NCBI GenBank assembly: GCA_030538415.1
Contig: JAUNTY010000012.1
Location: 1-61,359 of the forward strand
Length of the DNA stretch: 61,359 nucleotides
Direction: 5' to 3'
DNA from: Neisseria sp.
GTDB taxonomy: Bacteria > Pseudomonadota > Gammaproteobacteria > Burkholderiales > Neisseriaceae
A model generated the notes under the pieces. That model was not told where the DNA came from and ran no database searches. It saw only the letters and a program-made list of their open reading frames with translations. A program made the translations under genes and the position numbers. Positions 1 through 7,962 of the stretch are shown here, piece by piece (the stretch's first letter is position 1; the number at the start of each line of letters is the position of its first letter).

Positions 1-227
1 GCTTTTAATTTATATTGTGTTTTGAAATTTAAACCATGAGCGGACAAGCAAAGCCCAGTTTTGCTTGTCTGTCTATTTTTCTGATTCTTGAAATCCAATA
101 TAAATCATAAGGTTGTGCATTTTCAGGGCCGGTAAGTTTGAGCTGAAGCGTTGCTTCAGACTGGGCACCCGCCTGCGCGGGTGCGACGAGTGGGGATTTT
201 GCAAAGGTCTCGGCCTTGTCGCTACGG
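1..227. other. Intergenic stretch at window start
   Basis: No convincing gene is seen here. The stretch carries the small inverted repeat annotated at 165-184 and lies downstream of the minus-strand exporter gene that ends at 228. An open frame on the minus strand crosses it, but it lacks a ribosome-binding site and is read through the repeat. Confidence 0.6.
165..184. repeat. dRS3-like 20-bp inverted repeat
   Basis: Arms GCACCCGC and GCGGGTGC flank CTGC. Read on the minus strand it is GCACCC, then GCGCAGGC, then GGGTGC. The known neisserial dRS3 repeat is ATTCCC-N8-GGGAAT, and GCGCAGGC is a common spacer in it. The core is therefore shared and the arms differ. The family assignment is inference. 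Confidence 0.5.
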
Positions 228-1244
228 TCAAATCCAGCCTTTTCCCGCCAAAACATGCTTGATTTGCGCATAGATAATCGGCGCGCTCACCAAACCGGCC
301 AGTCCGAACAGCGCTTCCATCGTCAGCATGGCAATCAGCAATTCCCAGGCGGCGGCCTTGATTTTGTGGCCGATGATGTGGGCGTTGAGGAAGTATTCGA
401 GCTTGTGGATGGCGATGAGCCAGGCCAGCGACAGGGCGGTGGTGGCGAGGCTGTCGGAAAGGCTCAATATCACGATAAAGAAATTGGAAATCAGGTTACC
501 CACCACCGGAATCAGCCCGGCAAAAAAGGTAACGGCCAAAAGCATGCCCGACATCGGCAGCGGTTTGCCCATCAAGGGCAGGATGCCGAAAAGATACACG
601 GCGGTGAGGGCGGTGTTGATGAGGGCGATGCGGGCTTGGGCAAAGAAAACGTGGTTGAAGCTGTCGGTCAGGTTTTCAAAATTGCGATAGAGCGCGGCGG
701 CAATCGGGCGGGCTTCTGCAGGTGCGGCAGCGGGCAACTGCACCGCCATAAAGCCGCCGATAACCACACCGGCCAGCGCATGGCCGAAACCGCGCACGGT
801 ATGCGCCCCCGCCGTTTGCAGCGCCGCGCCGTGGCTTTTGAGGCCTTGCGAGAGCGCTTCGCGCAGGCCGTCGGCGGAAAGCGGAATATAGTGGGCGATA
901 TTGGGCGGCAGTTTGGCATGCAGTTGGTCGAGCACGGCGGCGGTGTGCGCCAGCAGCGCACCGAATGTGTAGCCGTCGGCCTTGCTGTCAAGCCAGGCGG
1001 CCAGTGTCCAGATGCACAGCCCCAGCAACACGACGAACAATAGCAAGGCCAGCAGCTCGGCATGGCGCAGATATGGCGCGATGCGGCGCAAGCGGCCGGC
1101 AAAAAAGCGGGTGGCGGAATAGGTAATCAGCGCGGCAAACAAGGCGGCAACCAGATGCAGCGCCAATACCGGCAGCCACAGCAGCCATACGCCTGCCAAT
1201 GCGGCGAAGAAGCTGGTAAGAGTGGGTTTTTCGAGGGTGTTCAT
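228..1244 (-). CDS. AI-2E family transporter (PerM/YdiK-like)
   Basis: This 338-residue inner-membrane protein belongs to the AI-2E exporter family (formerly UPF0118). Members have about eight membrane segments and are linked to export of small molecules or to ion antiport; the substrate here cannot be told. Two hydrophobic segments near residues 10-45 and one near 65-85 are followed by a soluble stretch (about 90-145). A membrane-rich C-terminal half then carries the typical GLIPVVGN segment. The ATG at 1244 gives a normal family length, but the ribosome-binding site is weak. A DUS at 1259-1270 lies just upstream. It is divergent from the LysR gene, and the roughly 215-bp gap must hold both promoters. 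Family assignment is firm; the role is not. Confidence 0.85.
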   Translation of the reverse strand: MNTLEKPTLTSFFAALAGVWLLWLPVLALHLVAALFAALITYSATRFFAGRLRRIAPYLRHAELLALLLFVVLLGLCIWTLAAWLDSKADGYTFGALLAHTAAVLDQLHAKLPPNIAHYIPLSADGLREALSQGLKSHGAALQTAGAHTVRGFGHALAGVVIGGFMAVQLPAAAPAEARPIAAALYRNFENLTDSFNHVFFAQARIALINTALTAVYLFGILPLMGKPLPMSGMLLAVTFFAGLIPVVGNLISNFFIVILSLSDSLATTALSLAWLIAIHKLEYFLNAHIIGHKIKAAAWELLIAMLTMEALFGLAGLVSAPIIYAQIKHVLAGKGWI

Positions 1245-1459
1245 GAGGGCAAACAGCTTTCAGACGGCCTGAAGGGAAACGGCGCAAAATGCCAAGCATA
1301 CGCCTACTTTTGCGTATTGGCGAATTTTGCGGAATCAGGCGTCGGGTGGGTGCGGGTGCGGGTGAAATTTGCTTGAAGATTGGCTAATCCGGTTATTTCG
1401 GCTATATCATGGGCATCTGCCTGTTTGTTGAATGTTGTTTTGTGAAAGGAATGCAGCTG

Positions 1460-2356
1460 ATGCGCCATGATTTGACCAGTTTGAAATTATTTGTGGTGGT
1501 TGCGGAGTGCGGTAATCTGACCCGAGCGGCGGAGCGCGAGCATCTGGCCGTGTCGGCGGTGAGCAAGCGTATAACGGATCTGGAGGAGCAAATCGGCTCG
1601 GTGCTGCTGCAACGCCATGCCCGCGGCGTGAGCCTGACGCCTGCCGGGCATTCGTTGCTGCAACATGCCAGACAGATTTTGCAGATGTTGCAGCGTATGG
1701 ATGCGGATATGGGGGAATATGCGCAAGGTGTGAAAGGCAATATCCGCCTGCATGCGGTGGCTTCGGCATTGATGCAGTTTCTGCCTGAAGAGATTGAAAC
1801 CTTTCTGGACAAACATCCCTTGGTGAATATCGGGCTGGTTGAGCAAACCGGGCCGATGGTGGTGCAGTCGGTGTTGGATGGCGGTGCCGATTTGGGTATC
1901 GTGGTGGGGCAAACGCCGGTGAGCGGCGTTTCATTGTTTCCATACCGGCGCGACAGGTTGGTGTTGGGCGTGCCGTTGGGGCATCCGTTGGCAGGGCGCA
2001 AAAGCGTTCGCTTTCACGAGTTGGCGGAATTTCCGTTTATCGGCCCGCATGCGGGCAGCTCGTTGGCGGTGTTGCTGGCCGCTGCGGAGAAAAGCGGCAA
2101 CATCACACTCAAGCAGCGTGTACAGGCCAGCAGCTTCGATGCCATGTGCCGGTTGGTGGAAATCCGCCTCGGGCTGACCATCTTGCCCGACGGCGTGCTG
2201 GCGCCTTATGTCAAAACAGGCCGCTTGGGTATGGTGACGCTGAAAGAGGCGTGGGCAGTGAGGCAGCTGCATCTGGTGGTGCGCAATCCCGAGCAGCTGA
2301 ATCCGGTGGCAGGCGTCTTGTTGGCGCACTTGGGTATTTCGATGGAAAGCAGTTGA
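1460..2356 (+). CDS. LysR-family transcriptional regulator
   Basis: A 298-residue DNA-binding regulator. The N-terminal winged helix-turn-helix (about residues 1-60, with LKLFVVVAECGNLTRAAE and SAVSKRITDLEEQIG) is followed by a LysR substrate-binding domain from about residue 90. The ATG at 1460 is preferred because GAAAGGA (1443-1449) is well spaced before it; the ATG at 1451 is too close to that site. A terminator follows at 2397-2431, so it is probably transcribed alone. It is the natural candidate regulator of the catabolic operon starting at 2887, because a LysR-type dyad (2581-2597) lies between them. Which metabolite it senses is unknown. Confidence 0.88.
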   Translation: MRHDLTSLKLFVVVAECGNLTRAAEREHLAVSAVSKRITDLEEQIGSVLLQRHARGVSLTPAGHSLLQHARQILQMLQRMDADMGEYAQGVKGNIRLHAVASALMQFLPEEIETFLDKHPLVNIGLVEQTGPMVVQSVLDGGADLGIVVGQTPVSGVSLFPYRRDRLVLGVPLGHPLAGRKSVRFHELAEFPFIGPHAGSSLAVLLAAAEKSGNITLKQRVQASSFDAMCRLVEIRLGLTILPDGVLAPYVKTGRLGMVTLKEAWAVRQLHLVVRNPEQLNPVAGVLLAHLGISMESS

Positions 2357-2396
2357 GGCGTGGAGCCAAACCAAGCCAAAACAAACCATTATTGTG

Positions 2397-2431
2397 AACA
2401 TCAGCGGCCATTTGTGCCGCTGATGTTTTTT
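2397..2431 (+). terminator. Rho-independent terminator after LysR gene
   Basis: A perfect 12-bp stem (AACATCAGCGGC with GCCGCTGATGTT) and 7-nt loop are followed by a T run. It is not built from DUS words, unlike most terminators in this window. Confidence 0.85.
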
Positions 2432-2440
2432 GATGCGGGA

Positions 2441-2547
2441 TATAGCGAAATAAAATAAGAAATCTACTGCGTTAGCTGCGCCTTGCCGTACTGTTTGTAC
2501 TGTCTGCGGCTTGCCGCCTTGTATCTTTCTTATTTTATTTCGCTATA
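2441..2547. mobile_element. Correia-like element, TATAGCGAAATAAA type
   Basis: A 107-bp element with perfectly matching ends (TATAGCGAAATAAAATAAGA and its complement). The core contains GTACTGTCTGCGGCTTG, which is shared with all other Correia-like copies in the window. This is the only copy here with this end type. A DUS (2551-2562) follows directly. Confidence 0.85.
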
Positions 2548-2580
2548 TTTTTCAGACGGCCTCTATCGATAAAATCGAGT

Positions 2581-2597
2581 GTTCTCTTTTTGAGAAC
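2581..2597. promoter_or_regulatory. Candidate LysR-type operator
   Basis: GTTCTC-TTTTT-GAGAAC is a perfect dyad that contains the LysR-type spacing T-N11-A (T2583 to A2595). A second small palindrome, ATTCTCAGAAT, lies at 2618-2628. It sits between the LysR terminator and the lactonase operon, as expected for an operator of that operon. No clear -35/-10 pair was found next to it. Confidence 0.5.
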
Positions 2598-2760
2598 GAT
2601 ATCGTGATAATTGTTCAATTCTCAGAATGATTTGCTCTCAAGTAAGATGCTTCGACGACATCGAATGGTGCATGGCAGCACCGGAAGGGCTGCCGTGCGC
2701 TCGGTGTCGGATTCAAAACAATCGGGCGGGCCGGGCTTCGGTACTGGCGGCACCGATGGA

Positions 2761-2862
2761 TATCGTCGTTTCGTTAGATTGAGACAAGGCAGCAAGCCGC
2801 AGACAGTACAGGTAGTACGGCAAGGCGTAGCAACGCTGTATCAATCTAACGGAACGACTATA
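2761..2862. mobile_element. Correia-like element, TATAGTCGTTCCGTTAG type
   Basis: A 102-bp element whose right end complements the left with one mismatch in the TATA and one in the arm. The core has the usual GCAAGCCGCAGACAGTACAG and GGCGTAGCAACGC words. It ends 12 bp before the ribosome-binding site of the lactonase gene, so it forms most of that gene's proximal leader. Confidence 0.85.
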
Positions 2863-2886
2863 ACAACGAAGCAAAGGAGAATATCT

Positions 2887-3996
2887 ATGCAGGAGCATAT
2901 CTATGCCTATGCAGGCAGCCGTACCACCAAGGAGCGGAATGCGCGCGGCGAAGGCATTTCCGTATTCCGTATGTCGGTGCGGGATGCGCGTTTGGAGCGC
3001 ATTCAGTTGGTGGGCGGTATCATCAACCCCTCTTATTTGGCCTTGTCTTCAGATGGCCGCTGTCTTTATACCGTGCATGGCGACTGCTCGGAAGTGAGCG
3101 CTTATGCGGTTGACGGCAATACGGGCGAGCTGCGTTTTTTGAACCGGCAAAACAGCGGCGGCAAAAATCCGGTACATCTGGCTGTCAGCCCGGAAGGCGG
3201 CGAATTAATTGTGACCAACCATATCGGCGCCAGCATTGCGGTGTTGCCGTTGGCGCAAGACGGCAGTTTGCAGCCGTTGGTGCAACTCGAAATTTTGTCG
3301 GGCACAACAGGGCCGCACCGCATCGAGCAAACCCAGTCCAAGCCGCATTTCAATCTGTTGTCGCCGTCGGGTCGTTATGTGATTGTGCCCGATAAGGGGC
3401 TGGATTGTATTTTCAGTTTCCGTTTTGAGGGTGGGCGCTTATTACCGGCGGCAGAGCCGGTGGTGGCCACGCGTGAAGGCGCAGGGCCGCGCCATGCCGT
3501 GTTTCATCCGGAAAAGCCGCTGCTTTATGTGGTCAACGAGTTGGATTCGACCGTTACCACCTACCGATACCGCGAAGCCACGGGCGGCTTGAGCCCTGTG
3601 CACATCGTTTCCTGCCTGCCGCCGGTTTTTACGGGCAACAGCCGGGCAGCGGGCATTGCCGTGGATGCGGCAGGCCGTTTTCTGTATGCCTCCAACCGGG
3701 GGCACGACAGCATCGCGGTGTTTGCCCTCGATTCCGAAAGCGGTTTGCCGCGTTTTGTGGCAGCGGAGCCGAGCCGGGGAAAAACGCCGCGCTTTTTCAC
3801 GCTTACGCCAGACGGCAGGCATATGCAGGTGCTCAATGAAGACAGCGACACCATCGTTACGTTTGCCGTTGATGAAAAGAGCGGCAGATTGACGCCGTCT
3901 GAAGGGGGCATAACCTCAGCAGGCAGCCCCGTCTGCATGATTTTTGCCGCTCAGGCCGCCGGTTTTTCTTCCCATTTACCGTTTCAGGAGTCTTGA
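2887..3996 (+). CDS. Lactonase family protein, seven-bladed beta-propeller (YbhE/Pgl-like)
   Basis: A 369-residue protein of the lactonase family (COG2706 type). The family includes 6-phosphogluconolactonase YbhE and the carboxy-cis,cis-muconate cyclase fold. Repeated blade motifs are visible, such as PSYLALSSDGRCLYTVH, PVHLAVSPEGGELIVTN, PRHAVFHPEKPLLYVVNE and GIAVDAAGRFLYASNRG. There is no signal peptide, so it is cytoplasmic. The start at 2887 is set by AGGAGA (2875-2880); in-frame codons further upstream run through a Correia-like element. It is the first gene of a tight operon with an MFS permease, an aconitase and a binding-fold protein. It therefore more likely opens a lactone of a di- or tricarboxylic acid than serves the pentose pathway. 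That role is inference. Confidence 0.8.
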   Translation: MQEHIYAYAGSRTTKERNARGEGISVFRMSVRDARLERIQLVGGIINPSYLALSSDGRCLYTVHGDCSEVSAYAVDGNTGELRFLNRQNSGGKNPVHLAVSPEGGELIVTNHIGASIAVLPLAQDGSLQPLVQLEILSGTTGPHRIEQTQSKPHFNLLSPSGRYVIVPDKGLDCIFSFRFEGGRLLPAAEPVVATREGAGPRHAVFHPEKPLLYVVNELDSTVTTYRYREATGGLSPVHIVSCLPPVFTGNSRAAGIAVDAAGRFLYASNRGHDSIAVFALDSESGLPRFVAAEPSRGKTPRFFTLTPDGRHMQVLNEDSDTIVTFAVDEKSGRLTPSEGGITSAGSPVCMIFAAQAAGFSSHLPFQES

Positions 3997-3998
3997 TT

Positions 3999-5312
3999 AT
4001 GTCTGCCATCAATGAAGCCCGTGAAAAACAGATTGTCCGCAAGGTGACTTTGCGCATTATTCCTTTTGTGTTTTTGCTTTATATTATTTCGTATCTCGAC
4101 AGAGCCAACATCGGCTATGCCGCTTTGCAGATGAATGCGGAGCTGGCGCTGACCAGCGAGGTGTTCGGCTTTATTTCGGGTGTGTTTTTTATCGGCTATT
4201 TCTTGTTCGAAGTGCCGAGCAATGTGATGCTCAACAAATATGGCGCACGTGTCTGGATTGCCCGTATTTTGGTCACGTGGGGTTTATTCGCCACGCTGAC
4301 CGCATTTGCCCAAAATGCCATGCAGCTCTATATCCTGCGCTTTTTGCTGGGTGTGGCGGAGGCGGGCTTTTTTCCGGGCATTATCGTTTATCTGACCAGC
4401 TGGTTCCGCAACAAGGAAATCGCCACCACCGTGTCGTTGTTTACGGCCGCCATTCCCGTGTCTTACATCATCGGCGCGCCCTTGAGCACCTGGATTATGG
4501 ATCATATCCATTGGTTTGGCTGGAGCGGCTGGCGCTGGATGCTGTTTCTGGAAGGGCTGCCGGCAATTATTCTCGGCGTGGTGTGTTTTTTCCGCCTGAC
4601 CGACAAGCCGGAGCAGGCCAAATGGCTGACGCCGGAAGAAAAAAGCTGGCTGACGGGCGAGCTGGCGCGGGATTTGGCCGCCCGCAAGAATGTGAAGCAT
4701 CTGAGCGTATTCCAAGCCATGCGTAACGGCAAAATCCTGTATTTGTCATTCATCTATTTTGTTTACCAGTGCGGCAGCTTGGGCGTCGGCTACTGGATGC
4801 CGCAAATCTTGCAGGGCATGGCCAAAGAAGCCAGCCATTTTCAAATCGGCCTGATGGCGATGATTCCCTATATCGTGGCCACCATCGCCATGATTGCATG
4901 GTCGAGAAGCTCGGATTTGCGCAATGAGCGCAAGCTGCATTCCGCCATTCCGCTGGCGGTGGCCGCTGTTGCCCTGTATGCGGCGGGCTCGGTGTCGCAC
5001 GCGATGTCGGCGCTGGCTTTGATTAGTGTGGCGCTGGCGGGGCTTTATGCGTTCAAATCACCGTTTTGGTCGCTGCCGACACTGTTTTTGTCGAAGGAAA
5101 CGGCTTCTATTTCCGTAGCGGTCATCAATTCCATCGGTAATTTGGGTGGTTTTGTCGGCCCTTATATGCTCGGTGTGATTGCAGGCTCGCAGAAATCGGC
5201 CAATACCGGCGGGCTGGTGTTTTTGAGCGGGCTGCTGGCGATTGCTTTCTTTATGACTCTGTTTATGCGCACCAAATACACAACCAAAGAATTGGATGCC
5301 GCAGGCCAGTAA
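3999..5312 (+). CDS. MFS transporter, anion:cation symporter (ACS) family
   Basis: A 437-residue, 12-segment major facilitator. The N-terminal signature (LRIIPFVFLLYIISYLDRANIGYA), then GVAEAGFFPGIIVYLTSWF and FGWSGWRWMLFLEGLPAI, are typical of the ACS family, which carries organic anions such as phthalate, tartrate, galactonate or 4-hydroxyphenylacetate. ATG 3999 follows CAGGAG with good spacing and begins 2 bp after the lactonase stop, so the two are translationally close. In this operon it is presumably the importer of the acid that the aconitase and lactonase process. The exact substrate cannot be read from sequence. Confidence 0.85.
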   Translation: MSAINEAREKQIVRKVTLRIIPFVFLLYIISYLDRANIGYAALQMNAELALTSEVFGFISGVFFIGYFLFEVPSNVMLNKYGARVWIARILVTWGLFATLTAFAQNAMQLYILRFLLGVAEAGFFPGIIVYLTSWFRNKEIATTVSLFTAAIPVSYIIGAPLSTWIMDHIHWFGWSGWRWMLFLEGLPAIILGVVCFFRLTDKPEQAKWLTPEEKSWLTGELARDLAARKNVKHLSVFQAMRNGKILYLSFIYFVYQCGSLGVGYWMPQILQGMAKEASHFQIGLMAMIPYIVATIAMIAWSRSSDLRNERKLHSAIPLAVAAVALYAAGSVSHAMSALALISVALAGLYAFKSPFWSLPTLFLSKETASISVAVINSIGNLGGFVGPYMLGVIAGSQKSANTGGLVFLSGLLAIAFFMTLFMRTKYTTKELDAAGQ

Positions 5313-5327
5313 AATCAGGATAGAAAC

Positions 5328-7961
5328 ATGAACACAAATTACGAAAAATATTCGGAAAGCCCGCCGCCGACCGCAAAATTACTGTTTGGCGATGCAACGC
5401 TGTCTTTTGTCGATTTGCCTGCGCTGCTGGGCAAACGCCTGCCCGACATGCCGGTGGTGTTGCGGCTGCTGTTGGAAAATGTGGTGCGCAACATGCAGGG
5501 CGACGAACAGGCGCGGGCTATAACCGCATTATTGGCTTGGTTGGATACCGGCAGCAGCGAGGCTGAAATCGACTATCAGCCCGATCGCGTACTGATGCAC
5601 GATACCACCAGCACACCGGCGCTGGTGGATATCGCGGGTATGCGTGATGCATTGGCCGAGGCAGGACAAGATCCCGCCTTGCTTAATCCGGTATTGCCGG
5701 TGGAGGTGTCGGTAGACCATTCGCTGGCCGTGGAAGTGTTTGGCAGGCCGGATGCGGTGCCGGTTAATCTGGATTATGAAATGCGCCGCAACCACGAGCG
5801 TTACTGCTTTTTGCGTTGGGCGACCAAAGCCCTGCGCGGGGTGCGGGTGAATCCGCCGGGCACCGGCATCATGCACACCATCAATCTGGAGCAGCTGGCC
5901 ACAGTGGTGACTCGGCAGGAGCGGCAGGGCGTGCAATGGGTGGTGCCCGACATGATGTTGGGCACCGACAGCCACACGCCGATGATTAACGGCATCGGCG
6001 TATTGGGTTGGGGCGTGGGCGGGCTGGAGGCGCAAACCGTGATGTTTGGTATGCCCACGGTATTGCGGATTCCCGATGTTATCGGGGTGCGGCTTACCGG
6101 CGCGCTGCCGCCGGGCGTAACGGCCACCGATTTGGCGCTGACGGTAACCAAACGGCTGCGCGATTTGGGGGTGAGCGGCGAATTCGTGGAATTTTTCGGT
6201 GAAGGGGTCGCCACGCTGAGTGCAGCCCAGCGTTGTGTGATTGCCAATATGGCGCCGGAATACGGCGCCACCACCGGTTTTTTCCCGATTGACGGTGCCA
6301 CACTGGCCTATCTGCGCAGCACCGGCCGCGATGATGCGCATATCGGCCTGGTCGAGCAATATGCACGTCGTGCGGGGCTGTGGTTTGATCCGCAGGCGCA
6401 GCCCCGCTTCACGCAAAGTATTACCATTGACTTGAGCGCCGTCGGCCTGCAGGTTGCCGGGCCGCGTCGCCCGCAGGATTTGCTGCCGCTGGCTGGAATG
6501 CAGGCGGTATTGGCTGCCGAGGCATTCGTGCCTGCCGCCGACAGCAGTCTGCCGCGCCATCCGGTGGCGATTGCCGCCATCACCAGCTGCACCAATACCA
6601 GCGACCCGGCTTTGCTGATTGCGGCAGGTTTGTTGGCACGCAATGCGCATGCACGCGGTTTGCGGGTGCCGGAATGGGTGAAAACTTCGTTGAGCCCGGG
6701 CTCGCCGGCTGCCGGGCTGTATCTGGCGCGGGCAGGCGTACGTGATGCGCTGGCTGCGGTTGGTTTTGATGTCGTCGGTTACGGTTGCGCCACTTGCATC
6801 GGTAATTCGGGCAGCCTGCCGCCGGTCATCCGGCAGGCGATGTCTGAACGGCTGGTGCGGCCGGTGGCGGTATTGTCGGGCAATCGCAATTTTACCGGCC
6901 GCGTGCACCCCGATTTGGATTTGGGCTTTCTGATGTCGCCGCCGATGGTGGTGGCCTTTGCGCTGGCGGGCGATGCGGCGCGCAATCTGAGTTGCGAACC
7001 GGTGGGCACGGATAAGCAGGGTGTGCCGGTTTATCTGCATGAATTGTGGCCGAAACAAGAAGAAGTGCAGGCGCTGGCCGGGAGTAGTACGCGCCCGGCC
7101 GAATTCAGGCAGGCTTTTCAGACGGCCTCTGAAAACCCGGCATGGCACCAACTACCTGCACCGGATACGGCGCGCTTTCCCTGGAATCCTGATTCGAATA
7201 CGCTGAGGCGGCCGCCGTTTGCCTCGGCAGACGAAGGCTCGCAACTCGGTCACTACACGGCGTGGCCGCTGATGGTGTTGGGTGATGATGTCACCACCGA
7301 CCATATTTCTCCGGCAAGCGCTATTCCGCCCGATAGCCTGATAGCGGATTATCTGGTGGCGCGGGGCGAAAACCGCAATGATTTAAACGTATTCGCTTCA
7401 AGGCGCGGCAATTGGGAAGTGATGATGCGCGGCACGTTTTACAGCAAATCGTTGCGCAACCTGATTCAGCCGGATTTGCCGGTGGGGCAGACGCTGTATG
7501 TACCCGATGGCGAGATACTGCCTATTTGGGAGGCCGCAGAGCGCTATCGCCAGGCGGGGCAATCGGTTGTGATTGTGGCCGGAGCGCGCTACGGCACAGG
7601 TTCTTCGCGCGATTGGGCGGCCAAGGGGCAACGTTTGCTCGGTGTGCGCGCGGTATTGGCCAACAGCTTCGAGCGTATTCACCGCTCCAACTTAATCGGC
7701 ATGGGCATTCTGCCGCTGCAACTGCCTTCTGCATACCATCCTGAAATATTGGCCTTGCAACCGGGCGACCGCATCGAAGTGGCGGCGGAGGCTGCCGTGT
7801 TGGGCGTGCGCGCGGCGGTGCCGGTGAAGATTTTGCGTGCAGACGGCCATGTGGAAATCATCAACACGACGGCAGCCGTGGAAACCCTGCTGGATTTGGC
7901 CCTGTTGCGCCACGGCGGCGTGATGCCTTATATTCTTCAGCAACATTTAAATAAGGTGTGA
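5328..7961 (+). CDS. Aconitase family hydratase (AcnA type)
   Basis: An 877-residue aconitase/IRP family enzyme. The three [4Fe-4S] ligands are present as C421 (ITSCTNTSDP), C487 and C490 (GYGCATCIGNSG), with the spacing seen in AcnA. Other family motifs are GTDSHTPMINGIGVLGWGVGG, LSGNRNF, GDDVTTDHISPAS and GTGSSRDWAAKG. It is therefore expected to be active. It differs from ordinary AcnA around residues 525-545 (GRVHPDLDLGFLMSPPMVV). It sits 15 bp after the permease and 1 bp before the binding-fold gene, so it is part of a substrate-induced operon rather than the housekeeping aconitase. The substrate may be aconitate or a related tricarboxylate. AcnD (2-methylcitrate dehydratase) is less likely because no prp genes are nearby. 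Confidence 0.85.
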   Translation: MNTNYEKYSESPPPTAKLLFGDATLSFVDLPALLGKRLPDMPVVLRLLLENVVRNMQGDEQARAITALLAWLDTGSSEAEIDYQPDRVLMHDTTSTPALVDIAGMRDALAEAGQDPALLNPVLPVEVSVDHSLAVEVFGRPDAVPVNLDYEMRRNHERYCFLRWATKALRGVRVNPPGTGIMHTINLEQLATVVTRQERQGVQWVVPDMMLGTDSHTPMINGIGVLGWGVGGLEAQTVMFGMPTVLRIPDVIGVRLTGALPPGVTATDLALTVTKRLRDLGVSGEFVEFFGEGVATLSAAQRCVIANMAPEYGATTGFFPIDGATLAYLRSTGRDDAHIGLVEQYARRAGLWFDPQAQPRFTQSITIDLSAVGLQVAGPRRPQDLLPLAGMQAVLAAEAFVPAADSSLPRHPVAIAAITSCTNTSDPALLIAAGLLARNAHARGLRVPEWVKTSLSPGSPAAGLYLARAGVRDALAAVGFDVVGYGCATCIGNSGSLPPVIRQAMSERLVRPVAVLSGNRNFTGRVHPDLDLGFLMSPPMVVAFALAGDAARNLSCEPVGTDKQGVPVYLHELWPKQEEVQALAGSSTRPAEFRQAFQTASENPAWHQLPAPDTARFPWNPDSNTLRRPPFASADEGSQLGHYTAWPLMVLGDDVTTDHISPASAIPPDSLIADYLVARGENRNDLNVFASRRGNWEVMMRGTFYSKSLRNLIQPDLPVGQTLYVPDGEILPIWEAAERYRQAGQSVVIVAGARYGTGSSRDWAAKGQRLLGVRAVLANSFERIHRSNLIGMGILPLQLPSAYHPEILALQPGDRIEVAAEAAVLGVRAAVPVKILRADGHVEIINTTAAVETLLDLALLRHGGVMPYILQQHLNKV

Positions 7962-7962
7962 T

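Noticed and set aside
5529-7151. A long minus-strand open frame opposite the aconitase gene
   Set aside because: It is a shadow of the aconitase coding sequence, with His/Gln/Arg bias and no domain.
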